A stretch of DNA of 64,000 nucleotides from Paenibacillus qinlingensis. GTDB taxonomy: Bacteria; Bacillota; Bacilli; Paenibacillales; NBRC-103111. The stretch covers positions 186,001 to 250,000 of the forward strand of contig NZ_JABMKY010000006.1 in NCBI RefSeq assembly GCF_013204845.1, in the 5' to 3' direction. Each line of letters opens with the position of its first letter. Position 1 is the stretch's first letter. Under the pieces are notes generated by a model. It was not told where the DNA came from, did not search any database, and saw only the letters and a program-made list of their open reading frames with translations. Positions 1 to 7,815 of this stretch are shown in pieces. The position numbers were made by a program, and so were the translations under genes.

Positions 1-1235
1 TGAATGCCACCTACGGGAACCACGTACTCAATCAGACCTGAAAGTTCCTTTTCTAAAGATTCGATGAGTAAATCACGTTTAAATTGAAGCTGAATTCGCA
101 AACGCTCCAAATGAGGAGCAAAATAAGCTGACTGTAAAAATTGTCCCGCAACTTGCTGCGGAATGATGCTTAATCCAAAATCCATCTGTTGCCTAGCATC
201 GGCTAGCCGTTCCACGATAGAACGAGGAGCTACCATCCATCCTATCCGTAAGCCAGAAGCTGCGATCTTGGAGAATGAACCAATATATAGAACCGATCCT
301 GTCGTATCCATGGATTTGAGTGACAAAGGAGGAACACCGTCATACGAGGTTAAGCTATATGGATCATCTTCTACTACAGGAAGTCCTAGTTCACTAATGA
401 TATCAAGAAGACGTCTGCGTCTTTCTTCACTTAGTACCGCTCCAGTTGGATTCTGATAATTCGGATTCAAAAACACCATTTTAATACGGTGTTTTTTGTA
501 TAAAGTGCGAATATCCTCTGGCTGTACGCCATGATTATCGACTGGAAGACGGTACAAGCGAAGGCCAGCCGATTGAAACATGGGCAGCGAATAGCAGTAG
601 GAAGGATCTTCTATGGCAACTGCGTCACCTGGAGACAGAAGACATTGCGTAATTAAAAACAACGATTGTTGAGAGCCCGATGTGATAAGAATGGAGGATT
701 CTGTTGTCCGGATTCCTCGATAATTAGCTAGATATTCAACCAAAGCTTCTCTTAATGGAGTTGAACCTTGAGGGTTAACGTAACCCAAGTAGGACGTGTA
801 TGCATGATTACTCATGAGTGCAGCGATTTCGTCTGTTGGAGCTAGATCAGCAGAGAGCTCACCACTCGCAAAATCGATTAATGATGGATTATGAGCTAAC
901 GCTTCGCGAATCCTCCGTAAAAAAGGCAGGTTAGGAAGAAAACTTCCTCCTTCGGCAAACCGACTCCAGTTTGGGGTATGTTTCGGAGTTGCCCCCCATT
1001 TGGTAGTACTTACCCGAGTTCCGCTGCCAATGCGGCTCTCGATTATCCCCATAGATCGCAGTTCCGCGAATGCCGAAATGACAGTGCTGCGGTTCACATC
1101 AAATTGTTCAGCAAGTTTTCGTTCGGGGGGCAGCAAACTCCCTGGAGGAAACTCCCCATATGAAATTCTTTGCTCGAGATAGTCGGCAATTTGCTCATAT
1201 AGAGCTTTTTTACTATTGCGATCAGGTTTCCACAT
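1..1235 (-). CDS. MocR/PdxR-type GntR regulator with aminotransferase domain (C-terminus off window)
   Basis: The reading frame starts at ATG 1235 behind AAGGGGA and runs off the left edge, so about 411 residues are visible. Residues about 1-75 form a GntR winged helix, with a typical PPERKLAEQF recognition region. The rest is a fold-type I aminotransferase domain with the PLP-lysine motif SFSKIAASGLRIGW and the upstream motif NPNYQNPTG. MocR proteins bind PLP or an amino acid-PLP adduct and usually control a vitamin B6, GABA or amino-acid gene nearby, often divergent. The divergent neighbours here are only tiny membrane proteins, so the target cannot be named. A tandem repeat just upstream may be its own operator. 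Confidence 0.92.
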   Translation of the reverse strand, partial: MWKPDRNSKKALYEQIADYLEQRISYGEFPPGSLLPPERKLAEQFDVNRSTVISAFAELRSMGIIESRIGSGTRVSTTKWGATPKHTPNWSRFAEGGSFLPNLPFLRRIREALAHNPSLIDFASGELSADLAPTDEIAALMSNHAYTSYLGYVNPQGSTPLREALVEYLANYRGIRTTESSILITSGSQQSLFLITQCLLSPGDAVAIEDPSYCYSLPMFQSAGLRLYRLPVDNHGVQPEDIRTLYKKHRIKMVFLNPNYQNPTGAVLSEERRRRLLDIISELGLPVVEDDPYSLTSYDGVPPLSLKSMDTTGSVLYIGSFSKIAASGLRIGWMVAPRSIVERLADARQQMDFGLSIIPQQVAGQFLQSAYFAPHLERLRIQLQFKRDLLIESLEKELSGLIEYVVPVGGI

Positions 1236-1257
1236 CTTAAAAATCCCCTTGAATAAT

Positions 1258-1274
1258 AGATCAAACCAGATCAA
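1258..1274. promoter_or_regulatory. Tandem AGATCAA repeat, candidate MocR operator
   Basis: AGATCAA occurs at 1258-1264 and again at 1268-1274, a 10-bp period that places both copies on one face of the helix. The site lies 22 bp upstream of the MocR start codon, within the expected leader. MocR/PdxR regulators commonly bind direct repeats, so autoregulation is plausible but unproven. Confidence 0.4.
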
Positions 1275-1467
1275 TTTTACATTTATAATACCACTTCTTA
1301 TGAAAAATATCCGATCTTTTCTTCTATAGCATTCTGTAAACAGGGATGAGAGCAAATTTTGGATGGCATAAAAACTGAAAAATTGGTTGGTTACATTCAT
1401 CCCCTTCAAATTTATGATAGTTATTAATAACGCTTGGTGTTACTAACTGTGGGGAGGAGATGGAACA

Positions 1468-1614
1468 ATGACAGCTTTGATATCTTTCATTTTGCTTTGT
1501 ACTGCGCTTGTATCAAGTCCTTTGCTCATCGCTATAGGAGGTGCTCGTCTCATCCGTGAAGATGATCGTGAAATTGAATGTAATAAGGCGAGAAACAATA
1601 TAGCCATTTCATAA
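1468..1614 (+). CDS. Very small membrane protein (48 aa)
   Basis: A 48-residue frame begins at ATG 1468 after a strong GGGGAGGAGA site with 7-nt spacing. One hydrophobic helix covers residues about 3-25, followed by a charged tail containing REDDREIE. It is divergent from the MocR regulator and 18 bp upstream of another tiny membrane protein, so the two are probably co-transcribed. I do not recognise a family. The good ribosome binding site and the paired arrangement support a real gene. Confidence 0.55.
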   Translation: MTALISFILLCTALVSSPLLIAIGGARLIREDDREIECNKARNNIAIS

Positions 1615-1632
1615 AAAAAGGAGAGAATAAGA

Positions 1633-1755
1633 ATGAATAATTCACATAGAAACGATTATGAACAGAGATTGGATGGACTTCTCCCATTAACAATTATATT
1701 TTTTCTTTCCATTTTTTCAGGGTTCTTTTTCTTTCTAATAACCCATTTTTTATAG
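1633..1755 (+). CDS. Very small membrane protein (40 aa)
   Basis: A 40-residue frame starts at ATG 1633, preceded by AAGGAGAG about 6 nt upstream. The first 16 residues are polar (HRNDYEQR), and residues about 17-40 form a single, very phenylalanine-rich transmembrane helix. It follows the 48-aa gene by 18 bp and ends 31 bp before a strong bidirectional terminator. The family is not recognised. It could be a small subunit of a membrane complex. Confidence 0.5.
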   Translation: MNNSHRNDYEQRLDGLLPLTIIFFLSIFSGFFFFLITHFL

Positions 1756-1785
1756 AAGTAATGCTTTTGTTTCAACTATAAAAAG

Positions 1786-1829
1786 AAAAAAACCTTAGTA
1801 CAGTGATTTACTGAACTAAGGTTTTTTTG
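1786..1829. terminator. Bidirectional rho-independent terminator
   Basis: The inverted arms AAAAAACCTTAGT and ACTAAGGTTTTTT surround a short loop, with A-tract and T-tract on opposite sides. It can end the two small plus-strand genes and the convergent minus-strand 69-aa gene. Confidence 0.88.
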
Positions 1830-2039
1830 TCATTTGACAATATAAATGATTAAAGCTAACAATCCTAGAGGGATAATAACCGCATAATAGAGAGTAAGAT
1901 TAACGAATATGCTTTTTGTTTGGCGATCATAACCCGGATTACCTTCTTTATTTGCATTAGAGTGTCCAATCGCTACTGTTGCTACTCCACCGGTAATTAA
2001 GATAGCAGCAAATATCATATAATAAAGATATAACGACAT
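1830..2039 (-). CDS. Small two-helix membrane protein (69 aa)
   Basis: The 69-residue product starts at ATG 2039 behind a clear GAGGAG site. Hydrophobic segments at residues about 5-25 and 47-68 flank a polar loop (HSNANKEGNPGYDRQTK), which predicts a membrane hairpin. It converges on the two tiny plus-strand membrane genes and shares their terminator. No family is recognised and no signal peptidase site is evident. Confidence 0.6.
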   Translation of the reverse strand: MSLYLYYMIFAAILITGGVATVAIGHSNANKEGNPGYDRQTKSIFVNLTLYYAVIIPLGLLALIIYIVK

Positions 2040-2178
2040 ATTTCTTCACTCCTCTAAGTTATTGAAAACGATACTATCAGAATCATAGTATCAGTTCATC
2101 CGCGTCATGTAACCATCCAATTCGCATTCGAAATATCCATCCAATTATGATCTGCAGAGTGTTATCCGTGTCACCGTA

Positions 2179-3267
2179 TCATTCGTGATCTCCCCATGGT
2201 TGTCGAATCGACACTACTGTCTCCCCAGTTCTAATAGCCTGCTCTATCAACATGCCAATATAGTGGTCCTGAGAAGCTTCCGGTAGACCATAAAACCCAG
2301 GTCCTCCCTTGGCATAAACCGCCATTTTCTGCAAACAGGCTGCAATAGCAATTTCATCATCATATAATCTAGCAGGTATGTAGGGGTTTTCATAAACCCA
2401 TTGATCTCCCGCCATAATTCCTTTAAGGAAGTAGCCTTCCGCGTTTTCATACTCACCTTTATTGATGCGCCTTAATTCCATTTGAATCTGTCGGCAAGAA
2501 GGATCTTGAATGCTAATCCGATTATCAAATATTTCCCCACGTTCTCCCCGAATACATAGGTGATTTGAACGGGTCCATGAACGATGCTGATCCTTGGTGA
2601 AATCGTATATCCCCAGTTTTCCGCCAAAATCCAACCAAGCGATATCTCTTTCAGATTTGATTAATTTATCTTCGGTTGGCGGACCACTTCGGTTTGGCCC
2701 AGCGACCCAATCGGATTCAAATCTCATTCCTTTAATTGTGACCTCTTCAAACCGCACACCTAACATTTTCCGAATTAAACTTACAGCATGATAGTATTGA
2801 GATATAGATACAGTCACTTGATTAACGTTGCCTAACTGTCCTGACGTAATAATCTGATGTCGGGCTTCTTGTATTGGATGAAATTGATACTGTTCCGCAA
2901 CTTGAATTCGCGCGCCTTGTCGAGTCAGTTTGTCGTGTATTTGAAGTAAACCTTCTAAATTAGGTGCAGGAGGTGTCTCAGTAAGTACGGGGATTCCTCG
3001 TTCCGCCAACTGCAGCATATAATCGACTGCAGCCGAGACATTGATAGATAGTACAATAAAGTCCGGTTGTTCATGTAGTAAGAGTTGATCCAGTGTTCGA
3101 TAAGTGGTTACTCGCCATAAGTCTTCCATTTCCTTACCCTTGATTTCGTCACGAATGACCATCCCGCTGACACAAAATTGCTCTGGAAGAGCTTGTGCAA
3201 TTCTTAGAAAATACTGTGCGCGAAAGCCTCCGCCGCCTATAATGCTGAATCTAATTGGTTTCCCCAT
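2179..3267 (-). CDS. Gfo/Idh/MocA family oxidoreductase
   Basis: This 362-residue protein has an N-terminal Rossmann fold with a glycine-rich loop (SIIGGGGFRAQY) at about residues 8-19. The TETPPAP segment near residue 98 corresponds to the usual EKP region of the family, so the typical Lys is replaced. Such enzymes oxidise or reduce sugars, inositols or sugar acids with NAD(P). The length is normal for the family. It appears to be a single-gene unit with its own promoter. The substrate cannot be told from sequence. Confidence 0.87.
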   Translation of the reverse strand: MGKPIRFSIIGGGGFRAQYFLRIAQALPEQFCVSGMVIRDEIKGKEMEDLWRVTTYRTLDQLLLHEQPDFIVLSINVSAAVDYMLQLAERGIPVLTETPPAPNLEGLLQIHDKLTRQGARIQVAEQYQFHPIQEARHQIITSGQLGNVNQVTVSISQYYHAVSLIRKMLGVRFEEVTIKGMRFESDWVAGPNRSGPPTEDKLIKSERDIAWLDFGGKLGIYDFTKDQHRSWTRSNHLCIRGERGEIFDNRISIQDPSCRQIQMELRRINKGEYENAEGYFLKGIMAGDQWVYENPYIPARLYDDEIAIAACLQKMAVYAKGGPGFYGLPEASQDHYIGMLIEQAIRTGETVVSIRQPWGDHE

Positions 3268-3298
3268 CCATTACACCGCCTTCTTCAGTCGTAGCTTC

Positions 3299-3327
3299 GT
3301 TTTATCAAATATATATCTTATAGTCAA
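3299..3327 (-). promoter_or_regulatory. SigA-type promoter for the Gfo/Idh/MocA gene
   Basis: On the minus strand TTGACT (3327-3322) is followed after 17 bp by TAAAAC (3304-3299), about 32 bp upstream of the start codon. The -35 box and spacing are good; the -10 box is weak. Confidence 0.45.
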
Positions 3328-3456
3328 GCAGGATTAGTTTTCTAATAAAATGTGAACCATCACAATTACTATTATTTTTTTTGAAGATAGTTCCTCAAAA
3401 TTGTTGAGAAATCTATCATTATGAATTAACATACAGGAAGTAGTTCATAACGATGG

Positions 3457-3486
3457 AAGCCCTTCTCATGAAGGGCTTTTGCTTTT
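3457..3486. terminator. Hairpin with T-tract and no obvious upstream gene
   Basis: AAGCCCTT and AAGGGCTT pair around a 6-nt loop and are followed by TTTTGCTTTT on the plus strand. It lies between the Gfo/Idh/MocA promoter region and the DUF4317 gene. It could terminate a short transcript or attenuate the downstream gene. Nothing else is recognisable in 3328-3566. Confidence 0.55.
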
Positions 3487-3566
3487 GATGAGAACGCAAA
3501 GTAAATGCAGATCATCCGTTACAAATCGTAAGGCTAATTCACTTCGTAGGAGTTGACTGTCGGGTC

Positions 3567-4730
3567 ATGATAAAGAAAGAAATCGCGCATATTCGCAAGC
3601 ACTTTAGACTGGATAACGAAATGCTTAAAATCTTTGATATTTTTAACGTGTATATCATGAAGGAAAGCAACGAGATCTACCATTACGAGCGTCAACCGTT
3701 CGCTTTAGTGGATAGGGAGAAGCAGGAGCTATATATGGCCAATTTCAAAAAACTGCTGACCGGCGAATTAGATCACAAGATGTACGAGTTGAAGTTTCAG
3801 GAGGAAGCGGAGCAACCTTCACAGGTGCTTCTCCATCAAGCATTGGTGACCGGTAATGCGGAAGAATGGCAAGATCTGATGCTCTTGATGGTAGAGAAAA
3901 TGTTGGTGGATACCAAATACGAACAGGACACGGTGGTTACTTTCGTTCGCGGACAGTATTCGCGGCCCACCAAGAGCAGGAATGAAGATGCCATGGAGAG
4001 CGAAAAGAACGAGATGTTCGCGAATCTGTTCATTTTGTGCAGCGTGAACTCCACGGAACAACAGAAGAAAACACTCATGTTCGACTTTGTTGAGCGGGAG
4101 TTTAAGTATAATGTCTTCGTAGATCCTATCGTCAAATTGAACACGCCGGAACAAGGCTTTTTCTACCCAAGTGTGACGGACAACTATTCCGACGTGAATC
4201 GCATCCTGTATTGCTCGGGGAGAGCGAATGAACCGAATTGGCACTTTATCGACCAAGTCTTAAATGCTGAGAAGACCGTGACGGCGTTAGAAGAGAGAGC
4301 CATCTTTGAAGACATCGTGAAGGAAGTGGCTGGCGATCAACTGGATGCCGCTACAATCGCTCAGGTGTACGAGGAAATTCATCGTGTCATTGAGTCCAAT
4401 GAGGAGGAAGAGCCTCCTAGGTTGGATTTTAAAGATGTTGAACGCATGCTGTCGGTAAGTGGCGTGGAAAACGTAACGAGTGAAAAGGTAGAACGAGCTT
4501 TCCAAAACGTCATCGACGATAGAAACTATGAAATCAAGGCGAGCAGTGTCCTCCCGAAATTCACGTCGAAATCGATTAAGATTGATACGAAGGTAGCTAC
4601 GATTACGGTCTCTCCACAAGATTTAAAGTACGTGAGACAGGTGAATTACCAAGGAAAACGATGTATCTTGATCGAGGTTGACGAAGACGTCATGATCGAA
4701 GGTTTTACGCTCAATACGGAGACGTTGTAG
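3567..4730 (+). CDS. DUF4317 family protein
   Basis: The 387-residue product begins with a family-typical opening (KKEIAHIRKHFRLDNEML). The rest of the chain also fits DUF4317, a Firmicutes family of unknown function: the MYELKF segment near residue 76, an FVRGQYSRPTKSRNE stretch near 130, and a closing beta-rich domain with a KIDTKVATI-like stretch. It is soluble, acidic and without signal peptide. The ribosome binding site AGGAG is about 14 nt from ATG 3567, which is long. The gene is monocistronic and followed by a terminator. No function is assigned. Confidence 0.85.
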   Translation: MIKKEIAHIRKHFRLDNEMLKIFDIFNVYIMKESNEIYHYERQPFALVDREKQELYMANFKKLLTGELDHKMYELKFQEEAEQPSQVLLHQALVTGNAEEWQDLMLLMVEKMLVDTKYEQDTVVTFVRGQYSRPTKSRNEDAMESEKNEMFANLFILCSVNSTEQQKKTLMFDFVEREFKYNVFVDPIVKLNTPEQGFFYPSVTDNYSDVNRILYCSGRANEPNWHFIDQVLNAEKTVTALEERAIFEDIVKEVAGDQLDAATIAQVYEEIHRVIESNEEEEPPRLDFKDVERMLSVSGVENVTSEKVERAFQNVIDDRNYEIKASSVLPKFTSKSIKIDTKVATITVSPQDLKYVRQVNYQGKRCILIEVDEDVMIEGFTLNTETL

Positions 4731-4817
4731 AGCCCTGAACATCCAAGTAGACTGCGCATTTAGCGTGCTAAGGGATGACTCACTCTTTAAGTACTTATAT
4801 ATAGGGATTATTAGTGT

Positions 4818-4860
4818 AAAAGCCAGGACGATGATTTAATCGCCCTGGCTTTATTTGTTT
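4818..4860 (+). terminator. Rho-independent terminator after DUF4317
   Basis: The stem AAAGCCAGG-CGAT pairs with ATCG-CCTGGCTTT and is followed by ATTTGTTTT. Confidence 0.85.
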
Positions 4861-4883
4861 TGGGAACCCCATATATTTTCAGG

Positions 4884-4912
4884 TTGACAGCATGAAGAAA
4901 TCGTATTATATT
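4884..4912 (+). promoter_or_regulatory. SigA promoter of the DoxX-MarR operon
   Basis: A consensus TTGACA at 4884-4889 is followed by exactly 17 bp and then TATATT at 4907-4912. The start of the first gene is 72 bp downstream. Confidence 0.75.
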
Positions 4913-4921
4913 TCATATTGT

Positions 4922-4953
4922 TAGAATAAATAATTTTAGGATAAATAATTCTA
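4922..4953. promoter_or_regulatory. Inverted repeat, candidate MarR operator
   Basis: TAGAAT (4922-4927) and ATTCTA (4948-4953) are inverted arms. An ATAAATAATT direct repeat lies between and around them. The element sits just downstream of the predicted transcription start, where a bound repressor would block the operon. The MarR protein encoded in the same operon is the obvious candidate, by inference. Confidence 0.4.
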
Positions 4954-4983
4954 GCGTAAAATATAAGAAGGAGTGGTTGTTGC

Positions 4984-5337
4984 ATGCATATTTTATCAGT
5001 TGTACTACAGAGTATTTTGGGAATTGGGTTTCTGCTATTCGGTCTCATGAAATTTGGCGGCAAACAGATGGTCGATGAATTTAAGCGGTACAGGCTGTCA
5101 TCATCGGCGAGAGTATTTACAGGCTTGGTTGAAGTCATCTCTGCCGCTATCATTATTATTGGTATATGGATTGATCCTTATGCTGAGCTAGGCGGGTTGT
5201 TGATTGCGGTAACGATGATTGGTGCAATTTTTACCCATTTGGTTCGTGTTAAAGATCCAGCGTCAAAGGTAATGATGCCTTTCATTCTGTTGATACTTGC
5301 CATAGCTGTCATCAGCTTGAACTGGAACACGCTATAA
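4984..5337 (+). CDS. DoxX-like membrane protein
   Basis: The 117-residue protein has four hydrophobic helices at about residues 3-22, 42-62, 67-87 and 95-113. It carries the family-typical FGLMKFGGKQMVDEFKRYRL stretch after helix 1, which matches DoxX-like proteins. These small integral membrane proteins are often linked to thiol or quinone redox balance. The gene starts at ATG 4984 behind AAGAAGGAG. It is the first of a four-gene run and ends 15 bp before the MarR gene. Confidence 0.85.
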   Translation: MHILSVVLQSILGIGFLLFGLMKFGGKQMVDEFKRYRLSSSARVFTGLVEVISAAIIIIGIWIDPYAELGGLLIAVTMIGAIFTHLVRVKDPASKVMMPFILLILAIAVISLNWNTL

Positions 5338-5352
5338 AGAGGTGAGAGTCGA

Positions 5353-5832
5353 ATGATTGAACGCGATGCTGAAGGGAAAGCTCTTGACTTAAGGTTTTCG
5401 CGCGTATTGAAGAACATGGTGAAGGCTCTGTTTGGGAGCTTAGAACGCGATATAGAGAACTATGGGCTGGATAAGGAAACCTTTCAAATCCTTGAGTTTC
5501 TTTACAATAAAGGTCCGCATCCGATCCAGAAAATAAGTGAAACCTTCTCCATTCCAAGTGGGAGCATCACCTATGTGGTCGATAAGTTGGAGAAGAAGGG
5601 ACTCGTAGAACGGCTTTCTATCCCGGGCGACAGGCGCAAAACAAATGTAGCCTTAACGGGGGAAGGACGAAGCTACTTCGATAACATTTTTCCAAAGCAT
5701 GCGCAATTGATCTCTGATAATTTGTCCTTCGCGACAGACGAGGAGAAACTCGAACTTATACAAGTGCTAAAGAAGATTGGGTACGGGATTAAGAATCGTG
5801 AAGGCATAGCCAACAATGAGAATTCTATATAA
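5353..5832 (+). CDS. MarR family transcriptional regulator
   Basis: The 159-residue protein has the usual MarR layout: a dimerisation helix, then a winged helix-turn-helix at about residues 55-105 containing the VVDKLEKKGLVER recognition segment and the wing signature SIPGDRRKTNVALT. It lies 15 bp after the DoxX gene. It is probably the local repressor, acting at the inverted repeat under the operon promoter and responding to a phenolic, quinone or other reactive compound. The ligand is unknown. Confidence 0.92.
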   Translation: MIERDAEGKALDLRFSRVLKNMVKALFGSLERDIENYGLDKETFQILEFLYNKGPHPIQKISETFSIPSGSITYVVDKLEKKGLVERLSIPGDRRKTNVALTGEGRSYFDNIFPKHAQLISDNLSFATDEEKLELIQVLKKIGYGIKNREGIANNENSI

Positions 5833-5873
5833 ATAAGAAGTTAATTTTAACTAGGTACAAGGGGGAAATGAAA

Positions 5874-6935
5874 ATGGAAATTGGTGTAGATACTTTTGTT
5901 GAAACAACGCCGGATATTCATACAGGTGAGACAATAAGCCATGCGCAGCGATTACGTGAGGTTGTGGAGGAGATCGTCCTCGCTGATCAGGTCGGATTAG
6001 ATGTATTTGGAGTCGGCGAGCATCATCGGAAGGAGTTCGGGGATTCGGCTACTGCTGTTATATTGGCGGCAGGAGCATCCTTGACGAAAAGAATTCGGTT
6101 AACGAGCTCGGTAACGGTGCTATCTGCTGTTGATCCTGTTCGTTTGTTCCAGCAATTTGCCACACTCGATGGGATTTCTAACGGCCGTGCCGAAATTATC
6201 GCAGGCAGAGGCTCGATGGTGGATGCATTCCCTTTGTTTGGGTATGATTTGAAAGACTACGAAGAGCTGTTCGAGGAGAAACTTGAACTGTTATTAAAAT
6301 TGAGGGATTCGGAGAAAGTGTCTTGGCGAGGAGGGCATCGTCCAGCCTTTACGAATCTCGGTGTGTACCCACGTCCGGTACAGGATCCTTTACCGATTTG
6401 GCTAGGCAGCGGCGGGAATACAGAGTCTGTTATACGAGCTGGCGTACTTGGATTACCCCTTGTTTTGGCGATTATTGGCGGTAGTCCCTTACAGTTTGCA
6501 CCACTTGTTCCCATCTATAAAAAAGCGGCTGCTCGAGCAGGACACGATGTATCGAAATTAAAAATAGCTGTACACTCACTGGGATTCGTTGCCGATAGTA
6601 CATCGATTGCGGTAGATCAGTATTTCCCTCCCACACAGGCATCGTTTAATTACTTTGCCAGGGAGCGCGGCTGGGCTCAGTATACCCGTTCAGGCTTTGA
6701 TGCCTCACGCACTTTGGAAGGTGCGCTGTACGTCGGCGATTCTGAAACGGTGGCTAACAAAATTATTTACATGCGCCAGCATCTTGGTTTCTCCCGATTC
6801 TTCTTGCATTTACCTGTCGGTACCATGCCGCATGAGCAAGTGATGAGAGCCATTGAACTGTTGGGGACGGAAGTCGCCCCACGCGTTCGGGAAGAGGTAG
6901 CAAGATTGGAAGCAGAGGAACAAAATACAAAATAA
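5874..6935 (+). CDS. LLM-class (luciferase-like) flavin-dependent oxidoreductase
   Basis: The start is placed at ATG 5874 because the GGGGG site at 5861-5865 is only 2 nt from ATG 5868 but 8 nt from ATG 5874. The 353-residue product is a bacterial-luciferase-like TIM barrel with the GVGEHHRKEF motif near residue 45 and an IAGRG segment for flavin phosphate contact. Members use FMNH2 or F420 to oxidise diverse substrates. Its place behind DoxX and MarR and before an SDR suggests inducible detoxification or breakdown of a small organic compound. Confidence 0.88.
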   Translation: MEIGVDTFVETTPDIHTGETISHAQRLREVVEEIVLADQVGLDVFGVGEHHRKEFGDSATAVILAAGASLTKRIRLTSSVTVLSAVDPVRLFQQFATLDGISNGRAEIIAGRGSMVDAFPLFGYDLKDYEELFEEKLELLLKLRDSEKVSWRGGHRPAFTNLGVYPRPVQDPLPIWLGSGGNTESVIRAGVLGLPLVLAIIGGSPLQFAPLVPIYKKAAARAGHDVSKLKIAVHSLGFVADSTSIAVDQYFPPTQASFNYFARERGWAQYTRSGFDASRTLEGALYVGDSETVANKIIYMRQHLGFSRFFLHLPVGTMPHEQVMRAIELLGTEVAPRVREEVARLEAEEQNTK

Positions 6936-6986
6936 TAACGATGACCGATAGTCATCTGAGATTGTACAACGAAGGAGGAAATCATC

Positions 6987-7751
6987 ATGGGAATACTCGA
7001 CAATAAAGTCGTATTGGTAACAGGCACTGGTGGCGGATTGGGACGCGCGGCAGCGCTGACCTTTGCTCGAGAGGGTGCAAAGGTTGTAGGATCTGACATT
7101 AATGTGAATGCCAACAACGAGACCGTTGAACTTGTACGTCAAGCCGGCGGTGAGATGACAGCAGTCGCACCAATTGACCTTACTGACCCTGAACAAGCGC
7201 GGAAGATGGTTGAGGAAGCGGTCGCTGCCTATGGCGGGCTCGACGTTGTATACAACAACGCGGCGATTCAATACTTCGGACCGATGCCTGATTTCTCTGT
7301 GGAAGACTGGCGGAAAACGATAGCAGGTGAACTTGATATTCCTTTCTTCGTTTCGAAATTTGCTTGGCCGCATCTGGTTCAGCGCGGTGGCGGTGTCATT
7401 ATCAATGTCGCCTCCATATCAGGTGTGATTGCCGGAGAAATTCCTCCGATGGTGGGGCACAGCGCAGCGAAAGCTGGTGTCATTGCGATGACTCGACAAT
7501 TGGCACTTGAAGGTGCACGCCATGGAATTCGTGCGGTGACGATCAGTCCGGGACCCTTCCTAACCCCAGCCAGCGATCGCGACCTCGGCGACAACCAAGA
7601 GGCTCGAGATGCGATAACGAAGAAGACGCTTCTCAAACGTTTCGGTCAACCGGAGGAGCTCGTAGAGCTTGCGGTATTCCTTGCTTCTGACCGTGCGTCT
7701 TATATCACAGGCGCGAATTACGTTGTCGACGGCGGCGCGACCGCTTGGTAA
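6987..7751 (+). CDS. SDR family oxidoreductase with His at the catalytic Tyr position
   Basis: This 254-residue short-chain dehydrogenase/reductase has the cofactor loop TGTGGGLG at residues 12-19, NNAA near residue 90, and the C-terminal YITGANYVVDGG signature. The active-site segment reads GHSAAKAG. Ser145 and Lys162 are in their normal positions, but residue 158 is His (codon CAC) instead of Tyr, with the usual 13- and 4-residue spacings kept. It could be an atypical SDR subfamily or one with altered activity. It is the last gene of the operon, 51 bp after the monooxygenase, and is followed by a strong terminator. Confidence 0.9.
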   Translation: MGILDNKVVLVTGTGGGLGRAAALTFAREGAKVVGSDINVNANNETVELVRQAGGEMTAVAPIDLTDPEQARKMVEEAVAAYGGLDVVYNNAAIQYFGPMPDFSVEDWRKTIAGELDIPFFVSKFAWPHLVQRGGGVIINVASISGVIAGEIPPMVGHSAAKAGVIAMTRQLALEGARHGIRAVTISPGPFLTPASDRDLGDNQEARDAITKKTLLKRFGQPEELVELAVFLASDRASYITGANYVVDGGATAW

Positions 7752-7758
7752 AAAACAA

Positions 7759-7800
7759 TAAAAACGGAGCGCCGCGAGTTTGCGGGCTCCGTTTTTTATT
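7759..7800. terminator. Bidirectional terminator
   Basis: A long stem (AAAACGGAGC with CCGC paired to GCGG with GCTCCGTTTT) is flanked by A- and T-tracts. It can stop both the SDR operon and the convergent FAD-oxidoreductase gene. Confidence 0.9.
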
Positions 7801-7815
7801 GTACGGATGAAAGAA

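Noticed and set aside
3819..4256. Long minus-strand frame (145 codons) inside DUF4317
   Set aside because: It lies fully antisense to a clear family member, shows no recognisable motifs and has no ribosome site.
6810..7373. Minus-strand frame of 187 codons across the monooxygenase and SDR genes
   Set aside because: It is antisense to two well-supported genes and has an amino-acid makeup typical of a shadow frame.
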